A stretch of 64,000 nt of DNA from Psychrobacter sp. JB385 (GTDB lineage Bacteria > Pseudomonadota > Gammaproteobacteria > Pseudomonadales > Moraxellaceae): assembly GCF_900163785.1 (NCBI RefSeq), contig NZ_FUKN01000012.1:1-64000 (forward strand), written 5' to 3'. A model generated the notes under the pieces. That model was given only the letters and a program-made list of their open reading frames with translations, was not told the origin of the DNA and did not search any database. Positions within the stretch are counted from its first letter, which is position 1, and each line of letters starts with the position of its first letter. The translations under genes were made by a program, and so were the position numbers. Below are positions 17,923 through 26,814 of this stretch, piece after piece.

Positions 17923-20256
17923 ATGCCTGTTAGTCACTCGTCCATTCATTCAGCAGACTATACTAGACCTGACTTGTCTGTCTCAGCGCTCGACATGCCA
18001 GTGACTGCGCTGGCAGGTGTTGGATCAAAAGTCGCCGAACAGTTGGCGCAATTGAACATCAAGCGCGTGTTTGATTTGCTACTGCATTTGCCTCGAGATT
18101 ACGAGGATCGAAGCCGCTCGCTGTCCATTGCTGAGGTTGAGCATGGACAATCCGCATTAATCACGGGACGGGTCGTGCATGTTGATAATAAACGCAGCGG
18201 AATGACTGTCGTGATAGATGATGACACTGGTACACTCTCTTTGCGATTTTTTAAAGTGTATCCAGGTCTTGCCCAAACCATGAGTTTGGGGACGGGGCTA
18301 CAGCTGTTTGGCGAAGTTAAGGTGAGCCGTTATGGTAAACAAATGAGCCATCCTGAATATCAAATCATGACGGACGGTATCGCTGTGACGAACACAGGTT
18401 TGCAGCCCATTTATCCCAGCGTCAAGGGCTTACATCAAAATAAACTGCGCACACTGATCAAACTGGCTTTACAAACCGTTCGCAGTCAAGGTTTGCCAAT
18501 GACGTTATTGACGGCGGCAGATTTTTCGGTGGTTGCGGATTTGCCATTGGTGCCTTTTGAACCGACAAAGTCATTGGTGACAGAGACAGAGTACTCAGAA
18601 GATATCTTTTCTACCTTGGCACGTAGTGTGCCAGACCATAATATCCATAAAGCTTATTCTGCGGCTGATGCTGATCACCAAAGTGCCAATCCTGAAGCAG
18701 TTAAAGTAGCCAATAGCAATGTCTATAATTTGACGATATTTGAAGCGTTGGTATTACTGCACACGCCGCCCACTTACACGGATGCTCGTCAACAATATAA
18801 GCTGCTGGCTCAATTGAGTGCGCGTACACATGCAGCTTGTCAGCGTTTGATCATTGAAGAGTTGGCAGCCCATCAGCTCAGCTTACTATACCGTCGTCAG
18901 CAGTTGCATCAGCATAAAGCTCCTAAGTGTGCGACCAACAGCCCGCTTGCCGATGCGTTGTTTGGTGCATTGCCGTTTGAGCTAACAGGTGCACAAAAAA
19001 GAGTGATGAAAGATATCACTGCCGATATGGCGCTTTCAATCCCTATGCTTAGGTTGGTGCAAGGTGACGTGGGTGCGGGTAAGACGTTGGTTGCCGCAGG
19101 GGCAGCGGGCTATGCACTTGATAGTGGCTGGCAAGTAGCGGTGATGGCACCGACAGAGATTCTGGCAGAGCAGCATTTGATCAACTTTAAAAACTGGTTT
19201 GAGCCATTGGGCATTAAGGTGGGCTGGCTGGCTGGTAAGCAAACGGCAAAGCAGCGCCGTGAAGCATTAGAAGCGGTGAGCGACAACACGGTACAGGTGG
19301 TAGTCGGTACGCATGCGCTGTTTCAAGAGCAGGTACAGTTTGCCAAATTGGGCTTGGTCATTATTGATGAGCAGCATAGATTTGGCGTCGAGCAACGCAT
19401 GGCCTTGACCAATAAAGGGGTTGCCAATAGCACACCGCATCAATTAATTATGACCGCCACGCCAATCCCGCGTACGCTGGCGATGAGTGTGTATGGTGAT
19501 ATGGACACCTCAATCATTGATGAGTTGCCACCTGGACGAACGCCTATTACGACGGTCACCATTGATCGCAATCGCCGTGACGATGTGATCGAGCGCATTG
19601 CCATTAACTGCGAAGCGGGCAGGCAGGCGTATTGGGTTTGTTCGCTAGTAGAAGAGTCTAGTGTGCTGGACGCGCAAGCTGCTGAAGCGACCTATGAGGA
19701 TTTAAATGAGCGCCTAGATATTCGCATTGGACTAGTGCACGGCAAAATGAAGTCTGCTGAAAAACAAGCCATCATGCAAGCGTTTAAAGCGGGCAGTCTG
19801 GACTTACTGATTGCCACCACTGTCATCGAAGTGGGGGTCGATGTGCCCAATGCGTCGCTCATGGTTATCGAAAATGCGGAGCGTTTGGGATTGTCGCAAT
19901 TGCACCAGTTGCGTGGTCGAGTGGGGCGCGGTTCGACCAAGAGCTATTGCGTGTTGCTATATCAAAAACCCTTGTCCGAGACGGGGACGGAGCGTTTAAA
20001 TGTGCTGCGCGATAGCACAGATGGTTTTGTCATTGCGCAAAAAGACTTAGAGCTGCGTGGTCCGGGTGAGCTTTTGGGCAAACGTCAAACGGGTAATGTC
20101 GGATATTACTTGGCCGACCTCATCCGTGATGAGCAGCTATTTGCCATTGCCCAGCGCTTAGCCAAGCATTTGATTGCAGACCCCGCGCGTAAAGCCGATG
20201 TCAGTCAGCTTATTCATCGCTGGATGCCGGAGGCGAGTCGTTATACCAACGCGTGA
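17923..20256 (+). CDS. recG: ATP-dependent DNA helicase RecG
   Basis: A 777-residue branched-DNA translocase that remodels stalled forks and recombination intermediates. The N-terminal wedge/OB domain includes LLHLPRDYEDRS and the GRVVHVDNKR strand. The helicase core has Walker A GDVGAGKT, the motif II box DEQH, the TATPIPRT motif and LRGRVGRG. The protein is longer than the usual 690 residues because of an insert around residues 190-250 and a short N-terminal extension. The start at 17923 follows TAGGA; an upstream TTG at 17908 is less likely. Confidence 0.95.
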   Translation: MPVSHSSIHSADYTRPDLSVSALDMPVTALAGVGSKVAEQLAQLNIKRVFDLLLHLPRDYEDRSRSLSIAEVEHGQSALITGRVVHVDNKRSGMTVVIDDDTGTLSLRFFKVYPGLAQTMSLGTGLQLFGEVKVSRYGKQMSHPEYQIMTDGIAVTNTGLQPIYPSVKGLHQNKLRTLIKLALQTVRSQGLPMTLLTAADFSVVADLPLVPFEPTKSLVTETEYSEDIFSTLARSVPDHNIHKAYSAADADHQSANPEAVKVANSNVYNLTIFEALVLLHTPPTYTDARQQYKLLAQLSARTHAACQRLIIEELAAHQLSLLYRRQQLHQHKAPKCATNSPLADALFGALPFELTGAQKRVMKDITADMALSIPMLRLVQGDVGAGKTLVAAGAAGYALDSGWQVAVMAPTEILAEQHLINFKNWFEPLGIKVGWLAGKQTAKQRREALEAVSDNTVQVVVGTHALFQEQVQFAKLGLVIIDEQHRFGVEQRMALTNKGVANSTPHQLIMTATPIPRTLAMSVYGDMDTSIIDELPPGRTPITTVTIDRNRRDDVIERIAINCEAGRQAYWVCSLVEESSVLDAQAAEATYEDLNERLDIRIGLVHGKMKSAEKQAIMQAFKAGSLDLLIATTVIEVGVDVPNASLMVIENAERLGLSQLHQLRGRVGRGSTKSYCVLLYQKPLSETGTERLNVLRDSTDGFVIAQKDLELRGPGELLGKRQTGNVGYYLADLIRDEQLFAIAQRLAKHLIADPARKADVSQLIHRWMPEASRYTNA

Positions 20257-20475
20257 CATGAATGTGAGTAATCGCGTCGTCAGAAGAGAACGGCTATAAC
20301 AACTGTCAATATTAGGAACATAAAACAAAATGCATCACTATAAAGTGATGGGTTAGTATGTATGGTTCTTAATAGCTTAATAGCATTACCACGATAACGG
20401 ATGAATATGCGCTGCCTAGTGTGCCTACATTGACCCTTTTAGTTTTATTATTGCCTGTATTTATAGAGAGTGACC

Positions 20476-21798
20476 ATGAGCGATCTTAACGAACCCAACA
20501 AGTCATCATCTGATTCTGAGCTACCACCATATCGTCAGTCTGACGCCAACACTTACAAGCCCTCTGCAAAAATGCCACTATGGTTATTGCCCGTATTGGC
20601 AGGAGTGCTTATTGTTGGTGTTTTACTTGGCAAGTATTGGGGTGGTAATGATAAAGCAGGTGCGGATGGGGTAGCAACCCCTGCCACTGAACAAAATGAG
20701 GGCGCAAACAATAGTGCTTCTGGTGAAGAGCCAGCTGTATTATCGGTAGAAACAGTGACGCCAAATCAAGACGATATTGGGGCGACCTTGAGTGCTGATG
20801 GAACGATCAATGCCAAAGACACAGCGAATGTCAGTGCCAAAGTAAATGGCGTTGCTATTGAGCGAATACTGGTTGAAGAAGGTGATCGCGTCAAAGTGGG
20901 TCAAGTATTGGCCATATTTGATACAGAGGCCATGCAGCAGCAAGTCTTACAGGCAGAAGCTGATGTGGCAGAAGCGCAAGCAACGCTTGCCAATGCTAGC
21001 GCTGATGCTGTCCGCGTTCTGCCACTGATAGATATCGATGCGATCAGCAAACAAGAAGCGGATCGTTATCGTACGGCTGAGGTAAAAGCTCGCGCTGCAT
21101 TGCAGGCATCAAAAGCGCGTCTGAGCAATCAGCAATTGACATTAAAAAATGCCAATGTGGTTGCGCCTGTCAGTGGCGTTATCAGTGAAAAAATGGCTGA
21201 AGTTGGTATGGTCGCTGGTGGTGAGCCATTATTTACGATTATCAAAGGCGGCGTTTTGGAATGGCGCGCGGAGATTGATCCCAAGCTGGTCAGCGACATT
21301 GCTATCGGTACACCAGTACGTGTCAGTTTGCCAGGTGGTGATTCAGTCATGGGACAGGTGACGCGTATTGCCCCGACCGCCGCTGACAATCGTCAAATCA
21401 CCATTTATGCCAGTTTGGCCAACAATACCAAAGCACGTGCAGGCATGTTCCAAACAGGAGAATTCCTATTGGGTAGTACCAGTACGCAAACCATACCGAA
21501 CAGCGCCATCGTGAGTAATGATGGCTACGATTATGTGATGCTGGTGACCAACATAACGACGCAAAACGGTAAGACCATGGGTCGTATCAAGCAGCAGCGA
21601 GTGACGTTGGGCGAACGACTTGGAGACAATGTGGCGATCACAGAGCCGCTACCTAACGATAGCCAAGTTGTGAAGCAAGGTGGTAGTTTCTTAAACGATG
21701 GCGATTTGGTTCGTCTGATTACCGCTACGAATCCAGCCAACAATCAAGCGGATACCACCAATAACTCAACTGGCACAGCCACGCAGGCGCGCGTATGA
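20476..21798 (+). CDS. RND efflux pump, periplasmic adaptor subunit
   Basis: A 440-residue membrane fusion protein. A cytoplasmic tail of about 30 residues precedes one membrane helix (about 34-55), so it is anchored by a helix, not by lipid. The barrel-sandwich hybrid halves VSAKVNGVAIERILVEEGD and NVVAPVSGVISEK flank an alpha-helical hairpin rich in Ala/Gln/Glu. A beta-barrel (PVRVSLPGG) and a membrane-proximal domain follow. It bridges the inner-membrane pump encoded next and an outer-membrane channel encoded elsewhere. Its stop overlaps the pump start by four bases. Confidence 0.9.
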   Translation: MSDLNEPNKSSSDSELPPYRQSDANTYKPSAKMPLWLLPVLAGVLIVGVLLGKYWGGNDKAGADGVATPATEQNEGANNSASGEEPAVLSVETVTPNQDDIGATLSADGTINAKDTANVSAKVNGVAIERILVEEGDRVKVGQVLAIFDTEAMQQQVLQAEADVAEAQATLANASADAVRVLPLIDIDAISKQEADRYRTAEVKARAALQASKARLSNQQLTLKNANVVAPVSGVISEKMAEVGMVAGGEPLFTIIKGGVLEWRAEIDPKLVSDIAIGTPVRVSLPGGDSVMGQVTRIAPTAADNRQITIYASLANNTKARAGMFQTGEFLLGSTSTQTIPNSAIVSNDGYDYVMLVTNITTQNGKTMGRIKQQRVTLGERLGDNVAITEPLPNDSQVVKQGGSFLNDGDLVRLITATNPANNQADTTNNSTGTATQARV

Positions 21799-24700
21799 GC
21801 TTAAACGTCTCCGCTTATTCGATTAAAAACCCTTTGGTTGCTATTTTGCTGTTTGTGCTGCTGACGTTGGGCGGCATCTATGGCTTTATGAAAATGAAGG
21901 TGCAGCAATTTCCAGATATTGACTTGCCAGCGGTCGTGGTCACCGTAACCTTGCCAGGTGCTGCTCCTTCGCAGCTGGAAAACGATATTGCAAAAAAGGT
22001 AGAAAATAAGCTCACCAGTATTGAAGGCGTCAAGCACATCAGAACGACGTTGCAAACGGGCGCGGCCACTATGGTGACTGAGTTTGTGTTAGAAAAAGAT
22101 ATTCAAGAAGCCGTGGATGATGTGCGGTCAGCGGTCGGAGAGGTACGTGGCGACCTGCCAGCAGCGGCTAATGACCCTATCATTACGAAAGTCTCGACCG
22201 CTGGGTTCCCTGTGGTGACTTACTCTGTCTCTGCCGAAAACATGAGTGTGGAGGACTTATCTTGGTTTGTGGACGATACCGTTACCAAACGTCTTTCGGA
22301 TATTCCGGGTGTCAGTACGGTCGGCCGTATTGGCGGACTGCAACGCGAAATCACTGTTGCCGCTGATCCAATAACGCTCAGTGGTTTGAAGTTTTCGATT
22401 GCCCAATTGTCGGATCAAATAGCAGGTATTCAGCAAGACAGCTCAGGCGGTGAGGCCGAAGTGGGCAAAACCACTCAGACTATTCGAGTGCTTGGCGCGG
22501 TTGAACGTGCTAGTGAGCTGAATGATTTGCAAGTGGCCGTGCCGACAGGGGGTACGCAAGCGCTGGGTCGTATGGCACAAATCACAGATGGCGCTGCTGA
22601 TCCAAGCTCTATTGCCAAGCTGGACGATAAAACAGTGGTAGCATTCAATATCACTCGATCACGAGGTGCCAGTGAGGTTGATGTGATGGCGCTGGTCGAT
22701 GCAGAATTAGCAAAGCTTACAGCAGATGAAAGCAACATCACTATTGAAAAAGTCTACGATCGAGCGACGCCCATTTCTGAAGACTATGATGCATCGTTAC
22801 GTATGCTGATTGAAGGTGGTCTATTAGCAGTCGTGGTGGTTTTTTTATTCTTACGCAATATTCGAGCCACCATCGTGGCCGCCGTTGCGTTGCCTTTGTC
22901 TGTCATACCTACTTTTTTAGGTATGTATTTGTTTGGCTTCAGTCTCAATATCATATCGCTACTGGCATTGTCATTGGTGATTGGCGTATTGGTTGATGAT
23001 GCGATCGTCGAGGTTGAGAATATCATCCGCCACCTTCGTATGGGCAAGACGCCTTATGAAGCAGCGATGGAGGCCGCTGATGAAATTGGCTTAGCGGTCG
23101 TCGCTACTACCTTTACTCTGATTGCAGTGTTTTTGCCCACAGCCTTTATGGGCGGGATTGTGGGGCAGTTCTTTCGCCAGTTTGGCTGGACGGCAGCCTT
23201 ATCAATTTTTGCATCACTAATGGTGGCACGTTTAATCACACCAATGATGGCCGCTTATATCCTGCGCCCAGAAAAAAAGCATATTGAAAAACAAAGCGCG
23301 CTGATGGGTTGGTATCTTAAAATAGTAGGGTGGACACTGCATCATCGTTGGATCACGATAGGCGCAACACTGATATTATTTGTGGCTTCTTTAACACTGG
23401 TGAAGTTATTGCCCACGTCTTTTATTCCTGATAATGATATCGATCAAACCCGTGTGGAGATTGAACTGACGCCTGATGTAGCGTTGGCAGATACTGAGCG
23501 AGTTGCTGCGCTAGCAAGCGAGCGTATTTTGGCGATGCCTGAAGTGACGCATATTTTTTCTTCCATTGGCGAAGCACAGGCCACGATGGACTCAAGCTCA
23601 AGTGGTGGCAGCAAAGCAGAGAATATCGCAGGATTAGATATTGTATTGGCGCCAAGAGCCGAGCGAGCATCTAAACAAGAGATTGAACGAAAAATTAGTC
23701 GTGTGTTGTCAGCAGTACCTGGTGCGCGCTTTACCGTTGGTCTATCAAGTGGCGGTGAGAGTGGTTATAACTTCTCTATGACCAGTACCAATCCGCAGTT
23801 ACTTGAACAGACTGTTCAGCAAGTTATGTCGGAGATTCGAGCATTGCCTAGTGCAGGTTCAGTGACCAGTGACCGCAGTTTGCCGCGACAGGAGCTTACT
23901 GTTACGCCAGACAGGCTTGCAATGGCAGATAAGGGCGTGACCACGCAAGATATCGCAACGACATTACGGATCGCGACCGTTGGTGATTATGAACAGCGCT
24001 TGTCCAAACTCAATCTAGACACACGGCAGATTCCTATCGTTATTCGTCTGCCAGATGTTGCCAAGCAAAACGTCAGTCAATTAGAAGGGTTATACGTTCC
24101 TAGCGCTGCACCAGCAGGACAAGGTGTGCGTGTAGGCGAGGTCGCTGACCTTGATTTTGGTACAGGGCCTGCACAGATCAGCAGGCTTGATCGAGAGCGT
24201 GCGATTAGTATTACGGTTCAGCCGGCAAATGGCGAGCTTGGGGATTTGGTGCAAGCAGTCAAAGCGGTCCCTGCTATGCAGACATTGCCGTCATCGATTA
24301 CGATTATTGATCAAGGTCAAGCAGAGAACATGGCGGAGCTATTTAATGGTTTTATCATCGCTATGTCGGTAGGGGTGGTTTGTATCTTAGGCGTCCTTAT
24401 TTTGCTATTTGGCCGTATATTGCAACCATTTACTATTTTAATGGCGCTGCCTCTCTCGATTGGCGGTGCTTTTGTGGGCTTGGTTATTACTAATAGTAGT
24501 CTCTCAATGCCATCCATGATTGGTTTTATTATGCTGATGGGTATCGCAACCAAAAACTCTATCTTACTGGTCGATTATGCCCTGATTGCACAGCGTCGTG
24601 GTTTGGCACGTTTTGAGGCGATTGTCGATGCTTGTCGTAAACGTGCGCGTCCCATCATTATGACGACCATCGCGATGGGTGCAGGTATGTTGCCATTGGT

Positions 24701-24893
24701 ATTTGGTTGGGGAGATGCTGACCCTACGTTTAGACGTCCGATGGCAGCAGCTGTGTTGGGCGGGCTTGTGACGTCTACCTTATTGAGTTTGGTCGTGATT
24801 CCAGTGGTTTATACCTTGATGGACGACCTATCAGGTTGGTTTGCCAAATGGCTTGTGCCAAGTGGAAAACCAAGTGCTACTACCGAAAAATAA
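21795..24893 (+). CDS. RND efflux pump, inner-membrane transporter (HAE-1 like)
   Basis: A 1032-residue proton-driven transporter of the AcrB/MexB/MdtB superfamily with twelve expected membrane helices in two halves. TM4 has GVLVDDAIVEVENI, whose paired Asp form the proton relay of hydrophobe/amphiphile pumps. This argues against a heavy-metal (HME) pump. The second half repeats the layout with FIMLMGIATKNSILLVDYAL. Large periplasmic loops follow TM1 and TM7. It forms an operon with the adaptor (ATGA overlap). No TolC-like gene or local regulator is present, so the outer channel must come from elsewhere. Substrates unknown. Confidence 0.92.
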   Translation: MSLNVSAYSIKNPLVAILLFVLLTLGGIYGFMKMKVQQFPDIDLPAVVVTVTLPGAAPSQLENDIAKKVENKLTSIEGVKHIRTTLQTGAATMVTEFVLEKDIQEAVDDVRSAVGEVRGDLPAAANDPIITKVSTAGFPVVTYSVSAENMSVEDLSWFVDDTVTKRLSDIPGVSTVGRIGGLQREITVAADPITLSGLKFSIAQLSDQIAGIQQDSSGGEAEVGKTTQTIRVLGAVERASELNDLQVAVPTGGTQALGRMAQITDGAADPSSIAKLDDKTVVAFNITRSRGASEVDVMALVDAELAKLTADESNITIEKVYDRATPISEDYDASLRMLIEGGLLAVVVVFLFLRNIRATIVAAVALPLSVIPTFLGMYLFGFSLNIISLLALSLVIGVLVDDAIVEVENIIRHLRMGKTPYEAAMEAADEIGLAVVATTFTLIAVFLPTAFMGGIVGQFFRQFGWTAALSIFASLMVARLITPMMAAYILRPEKKHIEKQSALMGWYLKIVGWTLHHRWITIGATLILFVASLTLVKLLPTSFIPDNDIDQTRVEIELTPDVALADTERVAALASERILAMPEVTHIFSSIGEAQATMDSSSSGGSKAENIAGLDIVLAPRAERASKQEIERKISRVLSAVPGARFTVGLSSGGESGYNFSMTSTNPQLLEQTVQQVMSEIRALPSAGSVTSDRSLPRQELTVTPDRLAMADKGVTTQDIATTLRIATVGDYEQRLSKLNLDTRQIPIVIRLPDVAKQNVSQLEGLYVPSAAPAGQGVRVGEVADLDFGTGPAQISRLDRERAISITVQPANGELGDLVQAVKAVPAMQTLPSSITIIDQGQAENMAELFNGFIIAMSVGVVCILGVLILLFGRILQPFTILMALPLSIGGAFVGLVITNSSLSMPSMIGFIMLMGIATKNSILLVDYALIAQRRGLARFEAIVDACRKRARPIIMTTIAMGAGMLPLVFGWGDADPTFRRPMAAAVLGGLVTSTLLSLVVIPVVYTLMDDLSGWFAKWLVPSGKPSATTEK

Positions 24894-25060
24894 GCTAGCT
24901 AGAGAAGCGAGAGTGTCAGTAATACTGGTTCAATTGTAATGACAGGACGATACTTATTCATGAAGTCTGATCGTGTCAGTGCTATATAATCAAATGGAGA
25001 GACTGACCATCACATAGGATGTGATTGACCCAAACTGTACTACCACAAAGGAATGTCATC

Positions 25061-25675
25061 ATGTACCGATTTTTATCTTTAAGCACTATACGCTTTTATC
25101 ATAAAGCGCTCACTGGTTTATTACTGAGCGCATGGGTGGTGGGTAGTAGTCATGCTGCTATCTATCATATAGATCCCACGCATACTAATGTACGCTTCGC
25201 GATCGACCACTTCAAAACCTCTACCAACACGGGTGGTTTTTATAACTTAACAGGTCAGTTGGAGTACGATCCAGTGGCCAATATAGGCAATGTCTCGCTT
25301 ATCATTCCTTTGAACAGTTTGATGACAGGTGACAAAGCCTTTGATATAGCGCTTAAAAGTGCAGATTTTTTTGATATCGAAAAATTTCCAATGGCTCGTT
25401 TTGAGTCCACCAAGTGGCATTTTCAGATGGATAAAAATCGTCCAGCAGTCACCAAAGTAGACGGTATGCTCACGCTACATGGTCAGACCAATCCAGTGAC
25501 TTTAACGGCCACAAAGTTTAACTGCTATTTCAGTTATATATTGAAAAAATCGGTGTGTGGCGGTGACTTTACAACCACTATTGATCGGACAAAATGGGGA
25601 ATCAGTAAATATACCTTACTAGGTATCACTGAAAAGGTTGATTTGACCATTCAGATTGAAGCAGCAAAGCAGTAA
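25061..25675 (+). CDS. YceI family periplasmic lipid-binding protein
   Basis: A 204-residue exported protein with a signal peptide cleaved after SHA near residue 33. I choose the ATG at 25061 because AAGGA lies eight bases ahead; a TTG at 25025 gives an unlikely 12-residue extension. The body is the YceI lipocalin-like barrel: IDPTHTNVRFAIDHF, LIIPLNSLMTGD, FFDIEKFPMARFES, MLTLHGQTNPVTL. Two Cys in the last third (CYFSYILKKSVCGG) are typical of the family. YceI proteins bind isoprenoid or fatty lipids; the exact role is unclear. Confidence 0.9.
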   Translation: MYRFLSLSTIRFYHKALTGLLLSAWVVGSSHAAIYHIDPTHTNVRFAIDHFKTSTNTGGFYNLTGQLEYDPVANIGNVSLIIPLNSLMTGDKAFDIALKSADFFDIEKFPMARFESTKWHFQMDKNRPAVTKVDGMLTLHGQTNPVTLTATKFNCYFSYILKKSVCGGDFTTTIDRTKWGISKYTLLGITEKVDLTIQIEAAKQ

Positions 25676-25713
25676 CTGTTAAGCTCACTCATATTGATCA
25701 ATATGTACAACAT

Positions 25714-25752
25714 AAAAAAGCCGACACTTATTGCCTGAGTCTCGGCTTTTTT
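25714..25752. terminator. Bidirectional terminator between yceI and the pilus operon
   Basis: AAAAAAGCCGA pairs with TCGGCTTTTTT around an imperfect inner stem. It separates two convergent transcription units. Confidence 0.82.
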
Positions 25753-25809
25753 AGCACATGATAGTGCATTACTTTCTAAACGAATATTTCAATATCAGCA
25801 ACAAGCCGA

Positions 25810-26814
25810 CTAGTAATTTACATTAACGGTCACTGTGTCAGAGTAGCTGGCAGGTTTAACATCAGCGTTTGGAACAGTCACGTAGACGGTATGCAGTTGC
25901 ACAGTACCACTGCCTGTACCAAGGAGTCCATTGGTTAACGTATCATAGGTGTTGCCGTTATTACCCCATATAGTGTCCGTCGGGTTTGAAAATAATTGAT
26001 AGGGAAGTTGATGGGTTCCACTTTCGGTATCAATCATAACACCTTGACCATTTATATTGCCATTAGAGGGCGCTAATCCAATATTGTAAGGCGAGCCATT
26101 GGTACAGGTCATATCAATTGCGCTGTTGTTGCTACCTGTAAAACTGGTTGCGCTTGCTGGATGGCTACCAAGAATAATATTAGAGGTAGCGTTAATCTTA
26201 CACGCATTAACAACAGTAGCCTGTACTTTAAATGGGAACTGACTTTGTTGATAAGATTCCGTTTCGCATCCAATTGGCGTTGAATCGGCGGTGGATTGAT
26301 ATGTTAGTATTGTGTGATTACCGCTAAAATCATTACTATAAACGCCCTGCATGGCTAATGTATTGCCAAAGCCTGGCAACAAAGCGAACTTAATAACGAG
26401 GCTGTCGGTAAACGTGGCATTGGAAGCAATAAAAAAGGGCGGCGGCTGGTAAACAGAGTCATTATCCTCTCCCCAGAACGAACCATCTGGCAATGTCATA
26501 GCAAAAGCCAGCTTAGCATTATTGGATGCAGTCAAATAGCGTGGGTTCAGAGAAGTACCATTGTCATTATTACCAACCCCAAGGCAGACCGAAACATATT
26601 TACTCGATTCGGTATTGTTAGTGCAGCTGTAGTTTAAAGTGGCAGTAATTTGGGCATCGTTGGCATTGACTGGAGTAATAGTATTACTGATATTGACAGT
26701 ATTCGTACTCATGCTTGCTGTGCAAGTAGTGTCAGCCTGTGCATTATTTATCGACAACCACAATATGACTGGTATTACCAAGAAGCTGTAACGCCATTGA
26801 AAAATATTTATCAT
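25810..26814 (-). CDS. Archaic chaperone-usher pilus tip subunit (SCPU domain, CsuE-like)
   Basis: A 334-residue exported protein. The start is the ATG overlapping the usher stop (ATGA); the signal peptide ends after AQA near residue 27. Two spore-coat-U-like domains are suggested. The first (about 30-195) is divergent and contains a hydrophobic loop YQPPPFF; the second (about 200-334) is a typical pilin domain with ACKINATS near its start and the C-terminal strand YSDTVTVNVNY. Two-domain subunits encoded last in archaic pilus operons act as tip adhesins, as CsuE does in Acinetobacter. The gene is the last of four, ahead of a terminator. Confidence 0.85.
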   Translation of the reverse strand: MINIFQWRYSFLVIPVILWLSINNAQADTTCTASMSTNTVNISNTITPVNANDAQITATLNYSCTNNTESSKYVSVCLGVGNNDNGTSLNPRYLTASNNAKLAFAMTLPDGSFWGEDNDSVYQPPPFFIASNATFTDSLVIKFALLPGFGNTLAMQGVYSNDFSGNHTILTYQSTADSTPIGCETESYQQSQFPFKVQATVVNACKINATSNIILGSHPASATSFTGSNNSAIDMTCTNGSPYNIGLAPSNGNINGQGVMIDTESGTHQLPYQLFSNPTDTIWGNNGNTYDTLTNGLLGTGSGTVQLHTVYVTVPNADVKPASYSDTVTVNVNY